Assembly (NCBI GenBank): GCA_910587255.1
Contig: CAJUKT010000025.1
Span: 1 to 12,088 of the forward strand
Origin: an uncultured Oscillospiraceae bacterium
GTDB lineage: Bacteria > Bacillota > Clostridia > Oscillospirales > Oscillospiraceae
Reading direction: 5' to 3'
Length of the DNA stretch: 12,088 nt
Every line of letters begins with the position of its first letter. Position 1 is the first letter of the stretch. The notes beneath the pieces are model-generated. The model was not told the DNA's origin. It did not search any database and worked only from the letters and a program-made list of their open reading frames with translations. Of the stretch, positions 5,849 to 12,088 are shown one piece after another. The position numbers and the translations under genes were made by a program.

Positions 5849-6553
5849 ATGAACAGAAAACGGGAAGCAGTATTTATGGGACTCGGCATCCTTGCTGGTC
5901 TTACCCTGAGCGGCCCCGCCGCCCAGGCCGCGGACTACCTCACCGCCCGGCCCAGCAGCCAGACATTCTACATCGACGGCCAGCAAACTGCCCTCGCCGC
6001 CTACGCCATCGGCGGCAGCAACTACGTCCGGCTCCGTGACATCGGCAGGGCGGTGGACTTCGGCGTGACCTATGATGCCGCCACCAACTCCGTCTACATC
6101 GACAGCGCCCAGCCCTACCGGGAGGAACCCTCTGCCACACCGCTTTCTCCCACGGAAGAAAGTGTGCAGGCTACCTTGGCACAGTTGAAGCAAGCCTATC
6201 CCACAGGCACAGTTTACGGCGCGTTTTATCGTCCTAATGATCCGCTCAACCGGCCATTCAGCAACTGCGACCACTGTGCGGGCTGGGCGATGCTCTGCTC
6301 CGATGCCGCGTTCGGCACCCTGCCCTGGAAGTGGATCACCGACCCAAGCTGGGAGCAGATCCGTCCTGGCGACCTGATCCGCTACGACAACAGCAGCAAC
6401 GGCCACGTAGTCGTGGTGGTGAAGAAAACAGACGAGTATATCAAAGTCACCGAGAGCGGGCTGAACAACAAAGCCCGCTGGGGAGGGCAGTACTTCGAAT
6501 GGTGGCTGGAGGAACAGCCTGGGTATGCCATGTACACACGCTATCCGCAATAA
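5849..6553 (+). CDS. Secreted stalk-domain protein with CHAP/NlpC-like cysteine hydrolase domain
   Basis: 234 aa. The start at 5849 is chosen over the earlier in-frame 5729 because GAAAGGAG precedes it and a signal peptide follows directly (basic MNRKR, hydrophobic core, cleavage after about AAQA at residue 27). Residues 35-87 form a copper-amine-oxidase-N-type stalk (QTFYIDGQQTALAAYAIGGS, then YVRLRDIGRAVDFGVTYD). Residues 120-232 resemble an NlpC/P60-CHAP fold: Cys143 in CDHCAGWAM, His186 in NGHVVVVV, and a polar third site around E202-N206, with the WEQIRPGDLIRYD turn typical of such enzymes. It probably acts on peptidoglycan or another cell-surface substrate. It lies between the relaxase and the integrase module with its own hairpin behind it, so it could be cargo or a wall-remodelling transfer aid. 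The substrate is unknown. Confidence 0.75.
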   Translation: MNRKREAVFMGLGILAGLTLSGPAAQAADYLTARPSSQTFYIDGQQTALAAYAIGGSNYVRLRDIGRAVDFGVTYDAATNSVYIDSAQPYREEPSATPLSPTEESVQATLAQLKQAYPTGTVYGAFYRPNDPLNRPFSNCDHCAGWAMLCSDAAFGTLPWKWITDPSWEQIRPGDLIRYDNSSNGHVVVVVKKTDEYIKVTESGLNNKARWGGQYFEWWLEEQPGYAMYTRYPQ

Positions 6554-6575
6554 TACCCTCCACGCCGAATTACCG

Positions 6576-6601
6576 GGGGCCGCTCCCCAAGGGGCGGCCC
6601 C
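6576..6601 (+). terminator. GC-rich hairpin after the secreted protein gene
   Basis: GGGGCCG (6576-6582) pairs with CGGCCCC (6595-6601), and CCCC/GGGG inside extends it. It starts 23 nt after the stop. It has no T-run, so termination may be inefficient or Rho-assisted, but position and strength favour a transcript-end structure. Confidence 0.5.
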
Positions 6602-6637
6602 TAAACTGTTCCTGGCGTGTCTGCCTCTGTGAAGCGG

Positions 6638-6727
6638 TTTGTGCCCATCCTACGGAGCAAATGGCATCCGTGCCCCTCCCACAGATAGAACGCGGTGTCG
6701 GCCCCTTTGTGTGCCGTTGTGCGGGGG
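6638..6727. repeat. Diverged 90-bp repeat, copy B
   Basis: Same-orientation partner of 2796-2885. As in copy A, a potential stem uses its right-hand part: CTTTGT (6704-6709) can pair with ACAAAG (6749-6754) outside the repeat, enclosing GGTGC/GCACC (6726-6730, 6736-6740). The 315-nt stretch between the genes at 5849 and 6869 otherwise holds only the hairpin at 6576 and no supported gene. Confidence 0.6.
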
Positions 6728-6868
6728 GTGCGAATTGCACCACTGTCTACAAAGAGAACGCCGCCAGCGCAGGCGAAAAAGATATGTCTGAACTGATAAT
6801 CTTTCTCTTTTGCCATAGCTATTCCCGTCAGCCTGTGGTATGGTGTGTCGCTACAGGAGGCGATACCA

Positions 6869-7165
6869 GTGAGAAAAACCTTGGAAGATCTCTACTACGG
6901 CAATATCACACCCAACGCGCAGGACATGGCCCCCCATTCGGAGCTGAAACGGGCAACAGACCGTGTGACCCGTTTCGAAAACCAACTCACAGAGCAGCTT
7001 GACGTGGCTGGGCAAACGATCCTGGCAAAACTCATTGAATCACAGCAGGAAATCGACAGCATCACGGCGCTGGAGAATTTCATCCTGGGTTTCCGGCTGG
7101 GTGCCAAAATCATGATGGAGTGCATGGATGAAAATGACGGTGACATCAGAACTGGAGGTGACTAA
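6869..7165 (+). CDS. DUF6809 family small protein
   Basis: 98 aa, GTG start with AGGAGG (6855-6860) 8 nt upstream; this start is preferred to the in-frame GTG at 6845, which lies before the ribosome site. The N-terminus RKTLEDLYYGNITP, the glutamate/leucine-rich helical middle and the end SITALENFILGFRLGAKIMMECM match the DUF6809 pattern as I recall it. The function of the family is unknown. It ends 2 nt before the first integrase, so the three genes are one transcription unit. The helical build and fixed place before the recombinases suggest an accessory or regulatory partner, which is inference only. Confidence 0.75.
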   Translation: MRKTLEDLYYGNITPNAQDMAPHSELKRATDRVTRFENQLTEQLDVAGQTILAKLIESQQEIDSITALENFILGFRLGAKIMMECMDENDGDIRTGGD

Positions 7166-7167
7166 TC

Positions 7168-8379
7168 ATGGCAAAACGCAGGCCGTCCGGGGATGGCATG
7201 GTACGCAAACGGGAGGATGGCCGCTGGGAGGGGCGGATCGTAGTAGGGCACAAGGAAGGCGGAGATCCCATCTTCCAGTACGTCCTCGCACCCACGCAGA
7301 AAGCCCTTCTCGCCAAGCTTCACCAAAATATTGAAACCTTCCGGGATGTGGAGCTGTGCGGGGACAGCCGCATGACCCTGGCCAAGTGGCTGGATCGCTG
7401 GCTGGAGGAGTATGCCACCCCATGCCTGCGGGAAAGCACGATAAGCGGTTATCGTATGTATGCCGAACAGTACATCAAGCCCCATCTGGGGGACAAGAAA
7501 ATGAATTCAATCACCCCGGCGGACATCCAACGGATGTACACGAAGCTGAGAAAGGAAGGGCGTGTGCGGGAACACCCGGTGCATGGCCGCACCCTCTCCT
7601 CCGGCACCGTTCGCCGCATCCACACCATGCTCCACCGGGCTATGGCAGACGCGGTTCGAGCCCATATCATCCCTCGCAACCCCACCGAGGGGTTGACGCT
7701 GCCGAGAGCAGAGGGTTCACCCAAGCGTGTGCTTTCGGACACGGAGATGGACAAGTTCATGGAGGTCATCAAGGCTGACCCCATTTGGCACGATTTCTTC
7801 TACACAGAACTCACCACCGGCCTACGCCGGGGCGAGATCTGCGGGCTCCAGTGGCAGGACTTCGACGCCAGGGCGGGGACGCTCCAAATCAGCCGCACCC
7901 TGCACAGGAAGGCAGGTGGCGGGTTTGAAACGGGCGAAACGAAAACCGGGCGGGGAAAGCGCAAGATTTTGCTGCCGGACAGTACCGCGAACCTGCTGCG
8001 GGAGCGTCAGAAAACGATCCCCGGTAAGTGGATCTTCCCCAACCCATTCAAGTCAGAGCAGCCCATCTCTCCTGATGCGGCATACCGACGGTTAAAGGCC
8101 CTGATGTGTGAAGCCGGGATCATGGTGAACATCCCGTTCCACGGATTGAGACACACGTTCGCCACCCATGCCTTAGCCAGTGGTGTGGACGCGAAAACGC
8201 TGTCCGGCATCCTGGGCCACACCGACGCCGCGTTCACGCTGAACACCTACACCCACGTCACCGGCGATATGCAGCGGCAGGCATCGGCTATTGTGGGTGG
8301 CTTTATGGAGGACATTTTCGGAAAGGAGCTGAAACCTTGGGAAAACGCAGAAAACGGGGGGACGGAAGCGTCCACCTGA
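7168..8379 (+). CDS. Tyrosine recombinase (integrase) 1
   Basis: 403 aa, ATG with GGAGG 9 nt upstream. Integrases of this family join element and chromosome att sites. Residues 8-55 form an AP2-like arm-binding domain (GDGMVRKREDGRWEGRIVVG), 68-165 the SAM-like core-binding domain, and 185-375 the catalytic domain. The catalytic set is complete: R220 (TGLRRGE), K259 in ETKTGRGK, H325 and R328 (HGLRHTF), H351 (LGHTD) and nucleophile Y361 (NTYTHVT). The gene overlaps the next by 43 nt. Homologous to integrase 2 over its whole length, so the pair likely arose by duplication. The family is sure; the target site is unknown. Confidence 0.93.
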   Translation: MAKRRPSGDGMVRKREDGRWEGRIVVGHKEGGDPIFQYVLAPTQKALLAKLHQNIETFRDVELCGDSRMTLAKWLDRWLEEYATPCLRESTISGYRMYAEQYIKPHLGDKKMNSITPADIQRMYTKLRKEGRVREHPVHGRTLSSGTVRRIHTMLHRAMADAVRAHIIPRNPTEGLTLPRAEGSPKRVLSDTEMDKFMEVIKADPIWHDFFYTELTTGLRRGEICGLQWQDFDARAGTLQISRTLHRKAGGGFETGETKTGRGKRKILLPDSTANLLRERQKTIPGKWIFPNPFKSEQPISPDAAYRRLKALMCEAGIMVNIPFHGLRHTFATHALASGVDAKTLSGILGHTDAAFTLNTYTHVTGDMQRQASAIVGGFMEDIFGKELKPWENAENGGTEAST

Positions 8380-9833
8380 GAAAAGACGGCCGCTGGGAGG
8401 GCCGGGTGGTAGTGGGCTACGATGACAAGAACCTCCCCATCACAAAAAACGTGCTGGCTAAGACAAAAACGGCGTGTCTGGACAAGCTGAAACTGCTGAA
8501 GGAATCCTGTGGCGAAAAGCCCAGCGAAGATTTGCACCCGGATATGACTTTCGGCAAATGGCTGGATTTTTGGTATCAGAACTACTCCAAACCCAAGCTC
8601 CGGCCCACTACCCAGGCGGGGTACGAAAACGCCATCTACAAGCACATCATCCCCGCACTTGGGAAAACCCTGCTGTCTGAATTGAGTACAAATGATCTCC
8701 AGCAATTTTATGCAACGTTGAAAAAGGAAGGGCGTTTGATCCGCACAGAATCCTACGGCAAAGGGGTTTCGGATCGCACCGTGTGGTCTTGCCACACCCG
8801 GATCAGAACGGCGCTGGATCGTGCGGTGCAGGATGGCCTCATCCGAATCAACCCCGCCGCCGACTGCAAGCTGCCGCCCCAAACCCCGAAAGAAATGCAG
8901 TTTTTATCCCGAGAAGAAATGAAGAGATTTTTGATCCAGGCAAGGGAAGAAGGATACTATGAATTGTTTCTTCTGGAGCTTGCCACGGGCCTGCGCCGGG
9001 GCGAGGTGCTGGCCCTCCAATGGGACGATCTGGACATCGAAACTGGGGTGCTTTGCATCCAACGCCAGGTCTACCGGGCTAACGGCGAGCTGGTGGTGTC
9101 CGCGCCCAAGACAAAGGCCGCCCTGCGTACCATCGTCCTGCCACCTGCGCTGTTGAGTGTGTTGGAAGAATACCATCAACAGGTGGATTCCCGCTGGATG
9201 TTCCCATCACCGGCGAAGGAGGACTCGCCCCTCGACCCCGCCACTGTTCGGAAACGCCTCCAGACCATCCTGGAACACGCTGGATGTAAAAGGGTTCGCT
9301 TCCACGATTTGCGCCACCTGTTTGTGACCACCGCGCTTGAAAACGGGATGGACGTGAAGACCTTGTCCGCTATCACCGGGCACGTTTCCACCAAGACCAC
9401 GCTGAACGTCTACACCCACGTTACCGACACCATGCGGCAGACAGCGGCGGCGAAAATTGACCGGGGAATCGCCAAGTGTGAGCCGCCGGATGACCCCGGC
9501 GAGGGCTTACCCGCCAAAACGTCCAATTCACCCTCAAAGGCCCCGTTTGAACCCTACACGGGCAAGATCCGCAAACCGGGGACAGGCTGTGTGACGCAGA
9601 TCAACGACCATCTCTGGGAAGGAAAATTCTCCCCCAAGTGGCCTGATGGGGAAATCCACTCCCGCAGTATTTATGCTAACACCGAGGTCGAATGCGAGGA
9701 AAAGCTGACAGAGCTGATCCGGCAGATGAAAGCGGAGGTTGCGGAGGCAAAGCGCCTGGCCGCTGAGGGGAAGTGGGAAGCGGCCATGGCGCTGGCAGGG
9801 CAGAAAAAGGCGCGGGGAGCGAGGACAAACTAA
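8337..9833 (+). CDS. Tyrosine recombinase (integrase) 2 with extra C-terminal arm-like domain
   Basis: 498 aa, TTG start with AAAGGAG (8322-8328) 8 nt upstream and within integrase 1. Residues 8-55 form an AP2-like arm domain (GDGSVHLRKDGRWEGRVVVG), followed by the core-binding domain and a full catalytic set: R220 (TGLRRGE), K258 or K260, H323 and R326 (HDLRH), H349 (TGHVS), Y359 (NVYTHVT). Common relatives are about 380-400 aa; here residues 380-498 are additional. In that tail, 415-463 (GTGCVTQINDHLWEGKF...SIYANTEVECEEKLTELI) repeats the arm-domain pattern, so the enzyme appears to carry an arm domain at each end, followed by a charged helix. Overlap and rare start suggest coupled, limited translation relative to integrase 1. 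Confidence 0.92.
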   Translation: MGKRRKRGDGSVHLRKDGRWEGRVVVGYDDKNLPITKNVLAKTKTACLDKLKLLKESCGEKPSEDLHPDMTFGKWLDFWYQNYSKPKLRPTTQAGYENAIYKHIIPALGKTLLSELSTNDLQQFYATLKKEGRLIRTESYGKGVSDRTVWSCHTRIRTALDRAVQDGLIRINPAADCKLPPQTPKEMQFLSREEMKRFLIQAREEGYYELFLLELATGLRRGEVLALQWDDLDIETGVLCIQRQVYRANGELVVSAPKTKAALRTIVLPPALLSVLEEYHQQVDSRWMFPSPAKEDSPLDPATVRKRLQTILEHAGCKRVRFHDLRHLFVTTALENGMDVKTLSAITGHVSTKTTLNVYTHVTDTMRQTAAAKIDRGIAKCEPPDDPGEGLPAKTSNSPSKAPFEPYTGKIRKPGTGCVTQINDHLWEGKFSPKWPDGEIHSRSIYANTEVECEEKLTELIRQMKAEVAEAKRLAAEGKWEAAMALAGQKKARGARTN

Positions 9834-9855
9834 ATCCACTTCGGGGAAGAAACTA

Positions 9856-9872
9856 CTATGCTGTAATCATAG
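9856..9872. repeat. CTAYGCYGTAAWCA motif, copy 3, possible element end
   Basis: The core CTATGCTGTAATCA (9856-9869) is part of an inverted repeat CTATG-ctgtaat-CATAG (9856-9872). It lies 22 nt after the integrase 2 stop. The outer context of copies 1 and 2 (AAAATTT, AAGGGCC) is missing. Integrase genes often sit next to their att site, so this is a candidate for the right end. From here to 10021 the sequence becomes AT-rich and holds no gene. Confidence 0.4.
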
Positions 9873-9946
9873 AGAATCTTTTAGCAACACCACCATCTCA
9901 GATTTTTTCGGAGAATTTGTGCGAATAAATGCCCAGCTACTTGTCC

Positions 9947-9975
9947 TTGATTTGCTAAACCTTATCTATTATAAT
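9947..9975 (+). promoter_or_regulatory. Strong sigma-70 promoter for the FRG/MORN operon
   Basis: TTGATT (9947-9952), 17-nt spacer, TATAAT (9970-9975), a perfect -10 at ideal spacing in an AT-rich stretch. Predicted start near 9982, leaving a leader of about 40 nt before ATG 10022. It suggests the two downstream genes are expressed independently of the integrase operon. Confidence 0.7.
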
Positions 9976-10021
9976 AACATAAATAAGCATATGTTAGAGA
10001 ATTTTTTATAGAGGGCCTGCT

Positions 10022-11005
10022 ATGATCTATACCGATATATTTGAAGCTATTCGCGCCTTTTCACCCCAGGATATCGTATTGAATATCAAGGATCGCGCTG
10101 GCACAGGGAGGCTGGTTCGCAGGCTCTCCTTTGATGCTCTCGGCACTGGTAAAGGCGATTTCGTGATTTTTCCCCGAACAGGAATGAACATACTGTTTTA
10201 CCGAGGGCAGACCGATGCCTCCTGGCCGGCCATACCGTCTACATACCGCGAGGCCACGCCGGAAACACTGATGGTCGATTCTATCAAATTCCTTGACTTT
10301 TCAATGATCCTTGAGCGTTTCCCCCAAGTGCGGTGTGCGCGAAAGCAAGGGGTTCGGGTAGACACACTGGCACTGGCTCAGCACTACGGCCTGCGCACAG
10401 ATATGCTTGATCTGACTTCAGATATTGCGGTAGCGGCATTTCTTGCCACGACGCAGTTCCAAAACGGAAGATTTGTGCCGGTCGAAAAAGGGATCGGATC
10501 GATCAGCAGGATGTTGATCCTTATGGGCATGACGGAAAATGACGAGATTTTTCGCCCTGTAGGGCTCCAACCCTTTCAGCGGCCGGGACAGCAGTGTGCC
10601 TTCGGGATAAAGCTGGCAGAGGGACAGACAATAAATGATTTGCAGTTTGTCGATACACTGCAATTCCACCAAAACAGGGCCTGTGGGCAGGCATTCCTTG
10701 ACCTGTTCGGATCTAAAATGCCCAATCGCCTATTTCCGCAGGAAGCGATCGCTCAGATCGGGGCAAAAATTCGACGTAGTGACAAAGTGACCCAGGCTGC
10801 GGTATCCGCCTATTGCAAAGAACAGGGGCTTTCGCAGGATACCGTGAAGCAAACTTTAAGAGGAATGGGGATCTCCGTCGAGCCGAAGCCTGTATTCGAT
10901 CCTTCGTCCCGGCAACTGGCAAAGGAGCGGATGCAGGTGATGCGGCACGGCGCGTTTGGAGGAGAGATCATTTTCAGTCGTCTGGCGTATCTACCGGAGG
11001 GATGA
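10022..11005 (+). CDS. FRG domain protein, candidate defence component
   Basis: 327 aa, ATG with GAGG 7 nt upstream. The FRG domain is named for a conserved Phe-Arg-Gly phrase; here FYRGQTDASWPAIPSTYR (residues 59-76) and ALAQHYGLRTDMLDLT (117-132) are its two signature blocks. Family members are found near phage-defence genes, but their biochemical activity is not established to my knowledge. The N-terminal 45 residues and the C-terminal half (about 200-327, with a charged helical stretch near 250-285 and a closing MRHGAFGGEIIFSRL) have no family I recognise. The stop is separated from the next gene by 2 nt and the ribosome site of that gene (GGAGG, 10996-11000) lies in its last codons, so the two are co-translated. 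Alternative: a regulator or nucleic-acid-processing enzyme. Confidence 0.85.
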   Translation: MIYTDIFEAIRAFSPQDIVLNIKDRAGTGRLVRRLSFDALGTGKGDFVIFPRTGMNILFYRGQTDASWPAIPSTYREATPETLMVDSIKFLDFSMILERFPQVRCARKQGVRVDTLALAQHYGLRTDMLDLTSDIAVAAFLATTQFQNGRFVPVEKGIGSISRMLILMGMTENDEIFRPVGLQPFQRPGQQCAFGIKLAEGQTINDLQFVDTLQFHQNRACGQAFLDLFGSKMPNRLFPQEAIAQIGAKIRRSDKVTQAAVSAYCKEQGLSQDTVKQTLRGMGISVEPKPVFDPSSRQLAKERMQVMRHGAFGGEIIFSRLAYLPEG

Positions 11006-11007
11006 TA

Positions 11008-11967
11008 ATGGAACTATCTTTTATTGAGCTCATGGAGAACACCTCACTGTGGCTCCTTGCGCTGACCGCCGCGCCAAATAAGGACAATGCCTTTTCCGCA
11101 GAAGGTGTGGCCAGTCTCATCGTGGCGATCCTCACTTTGGTGGCCACCGTATTCATTGCGGTATTTGTCTATGCCCTCCAGCAAAAAGATGCGCAAAAGG
11201 CCACTGAAAAGCAGAAGGCCGGAGCAAAGAAGATCCTGTTCACCGAACTGAGCTCCGGGCTGGAAACTGTGATCCACGCGCCGCGGTCAGGAGGAGTGGG
11301 GGACGTGAGCGGCCAGCTTTCCCTGCTGTTGATTTCCTATCTGCCCTATATCCAGGAAAGCTTTGAGCCTGAACAGCTCCACCATCTGCTCCAGCTGGTG
11401 GAGGTCATGTCCGGCACGGCAAAACAGGCGGCTTCCGAGGACAATGCGGCCGCTGCGGAGTACATCCAGGGCCAGATGGGGCTGTTTGTGGAAGAACGTT
11501 TTGTCCCCGCGATGAGAAGCCGATACGCCGAGCAGTTCCTCAGGCTTGACGATTACCGCAGGGTGCTCACTCCGCTGACCCGCTCCGTACTGAAGATCCT
11601 ATCCGGAGAACCTTTGCCCCCCGCCGCCGGAAATCGACTTACAGCGATAGACGGAGCCCTGCTCCTGGAGGTAGATCCAAATGGTTACACCAAAATCTAC
11701 GACACAACAGGCAACCCCCTCTGCAATGCCCTTTTAGACACGGATGCTGTAGGGGGCTATGGCATAGAAGCCGGCTGGGCAAAGACGAAACTATATGTAG
11801 GAGACTTTCAAGGCGGCAAGAGGCATGGACAAGGCTGCAGCTATTCTTTGTGGGGGCATCACAAAATATTTGATGGGAAATGGGAGGATGATAAGCCCAA
11901 AACAGGCACCCTGTTTCATCTGGTGTTTGAAAAGGATTCCAGTGATGGTAAGAAGCTGTACCAATAG
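11008..11967 (+). CDS. Membrane-anchored MORN-repeat protein, partner of the FRG protein
   Basis: 319 aa. ATG 11008 is preferred to ATG 11002 because GGAGG (10996-11000) is 7 nt away rather than 1. Residues 34-57 (VASLIVAILTLVATVFIAVF onward) form one clear transmembrane helix, followed by a charged juxtamembrane helix (QQKDAQKATEKQKAGAKK). Residues 75-200 are a mostly helical cytoplasmic domain of unknown family. The C-terminus has MORN-type repeats: YVGDFQGGKRHGQG (residues 263-276) and a second FDGKWEDDKPKTG (288-300). MORN repeats bind lipids or proteins. Topology (sensor-like FRG protein upstream, membrane protein downstream) recalls defence pairs that damage the membrane, but that is inference. 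It ends 25 nt before an IS transposase start. Confidence 0.75.
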   Translation: MELSFIELMENTSLWLLALTAAPNKDNAFSAEGVASLIVAILTLVATVFIAVFVYALQQKDAQKATEKQKAGAKKILFTELSSGLETVIHAPRSGGVGDVSGQLSLLLISYLPYIQESFEPEQLHHLLQLVEVMSGTAKQAASEDNAAAAEYIQGQMGLFVEERFVPAMRSRYAEQFLRLDDYRRVLTPLTRSVLKILSGEPLPPAAGNRLTAIDGALLLEVDPNGYTKIYDTTGNPLCNALLDTDAVGGYGIEAGWAKTKLYVGDFQGGKRHGQGCSYSLWGHHKIFDGKWEDDKPKTGTLFHLVFEKDSSDGKKLYQ

Positions 11968-11991
11968 AGGGAAAAGTAGTATAATGAGGGA

Positions 11992-12088
11992 ATGATACAG
12001 AAAAATGAGCGACGCGGCTATGCGAGCGATTTAAGCGACAGCCAATGGGCGATGATAGAGCCATTATTTCCACCAGCCGGGAACAGAA
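11992..12088 (+). CDS. IS5-like family transposase, N-terminal fragment, cut by right edge
   Basis: ATG at 11992 with AGGGA upstream and a TATAAT at 11980-11985. The 32 visible residues include YASDLSDSQWAMIEPLFPP, the characteristic opening of IS5-family (DUF4096-type) transposases. The rest lies beyond the window. The left end of the insertion sequence must lie between the MORN gene's final codons and this start; the GAGGG...GAGGG stretch (11967-11990) may hold the terminal inverted repeat but cannot be confirmed without the other end. Confidence 0.8.
   Translation, partial: MIQKNERRGYASDLSDSQWAMIEPLFPPAGNR

Larger units (their letters stand above)
862..9872. mobile_element. Probable integrative mobilizable element (limits approximate)
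   Basis: The interval holds an excisionase-like gene, an oriT-like region, a mobC-like accessory gene, a relaxase, a cargo gene and a tandem integrase pair, nearly all on the plus strand. This is the gene set expected of an element that integrates by tyrosine recombinase and is mobilized by a helper's conjugation machinery. No coupling protein or type IV secretion gene is seen. The left limit is taken where hsdS breaks off and the right limit at the repeat just after the second integrase. No convincing direct att repeat was found by eye, so both limits are estimates, and the 879-1574 gene may not belong to it. Confidence 0.55.

Noticed and set aside
5819..6550. 243-codon minus-strand frame
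   Set aside because: Antisense to the secreted protein gene, whose signal peptide and domains are convincing.
6601..6816. 71-codon minus-strand frame over repeat B
   Set aside because: The repeat's other copy does not keep this frame, so coding conservation is not supported.
862..9872. Direct att repeats bordering the element
   Set aside because: Only short matches (such as ATATCAGA against ATCTCAGA, and TGCTAAAA in opposite orientation) were found between the two candidate borders; too weak to name.
1..12088. CRISPR array, tRNA, rRNA or riboswitch
   Set aside because: No regularly spaced identical repeats, no tRNA-like cloverleaf or rRNA signature and no recognised riboswitch core were noticed on either strand.

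Overview
The window looks like the chromosome of a Gram-positive gut Clostridia, most probably an Oscillospiraceae-type genome (Flavonifractor, Oscillibacter, Lawsonibacter and relatives). The basis is the moderately high G+C, strong GGAGG ribosome sites, and the kind of accessory genes present: a relaxase of the Clostridia MobP3 type, a DUF6809 protein, an AP2-like-arm integrase and a secreted copper-amine-oxidase-N stalk protein. This assignment is inference from recalled family resemblance; no search was run.

Layout. (1) Positions 1-861, minus strand: the body of a type I restriction specificity subunit (HsdS) with no proper N-terminus or start codon; it abuts a divergent gene at 879. (2) 879-2790, plus strand: a DUF1653-like/HTH protein closed by a good terminator, then an excisionase-like gene whose helix-turn-helix core is replaced by low-complexity, hairpin-rich sequence, overlapping by 4 nt a tandem winged-helix protein. 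(3) 2791-3336: about 550 bp without a gene, packed with hairpins and containing an RP4-like nick sequence (TATCCTG|C on the minus strand), so a probable oriT. (4) 3337-5675: a ribbon-helix-helix relaxosome gene (mobC-like) broken by an in-frame TGA at codon 24, and a 640-aa relaxase with C-terminal Sel1 repeats. (5) 5849-6553: an exported stalk plus cysteine-hydrolase-like protein, probably cargo. (6) 6869-9833: DUF6809 protein and two tandem, homologous, overlapping tyrosine recombinases. (7) 9947-11967: a strong promoter followed by a two-gene unit, an FRG-domain protein and a membrane-anchored MORN-repeat protein, a candidate defence pair. (8) 11992 to the right edge: the start of an IS5-like transposase.

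Parts 2-6 read as one integrative mobilizable element: integrases and excisionase for integration and excision, and oriT, accessory protein and relaxase for transfer with a helper's mating apparatus. I see no type IV secretion genes. Two lesions (mobC nonsense codon, disrupted excisionase) suggest it is decaying or partly immobilised. The flanks, HsdS on one side and FRG/MORN on the other, suggest that it sits in a defence island; the exact ends are not resolved.

Several non-coding repeats tie the element together: a ~90-bp diverged repeat found twice (2796 and 6638), and a 14-bp core, CTAYGCYGTAAWCA, found three times (2958, 5692, 9856) downstream of three gene modules. I see no rRNA, tRNA or CRISPR array.
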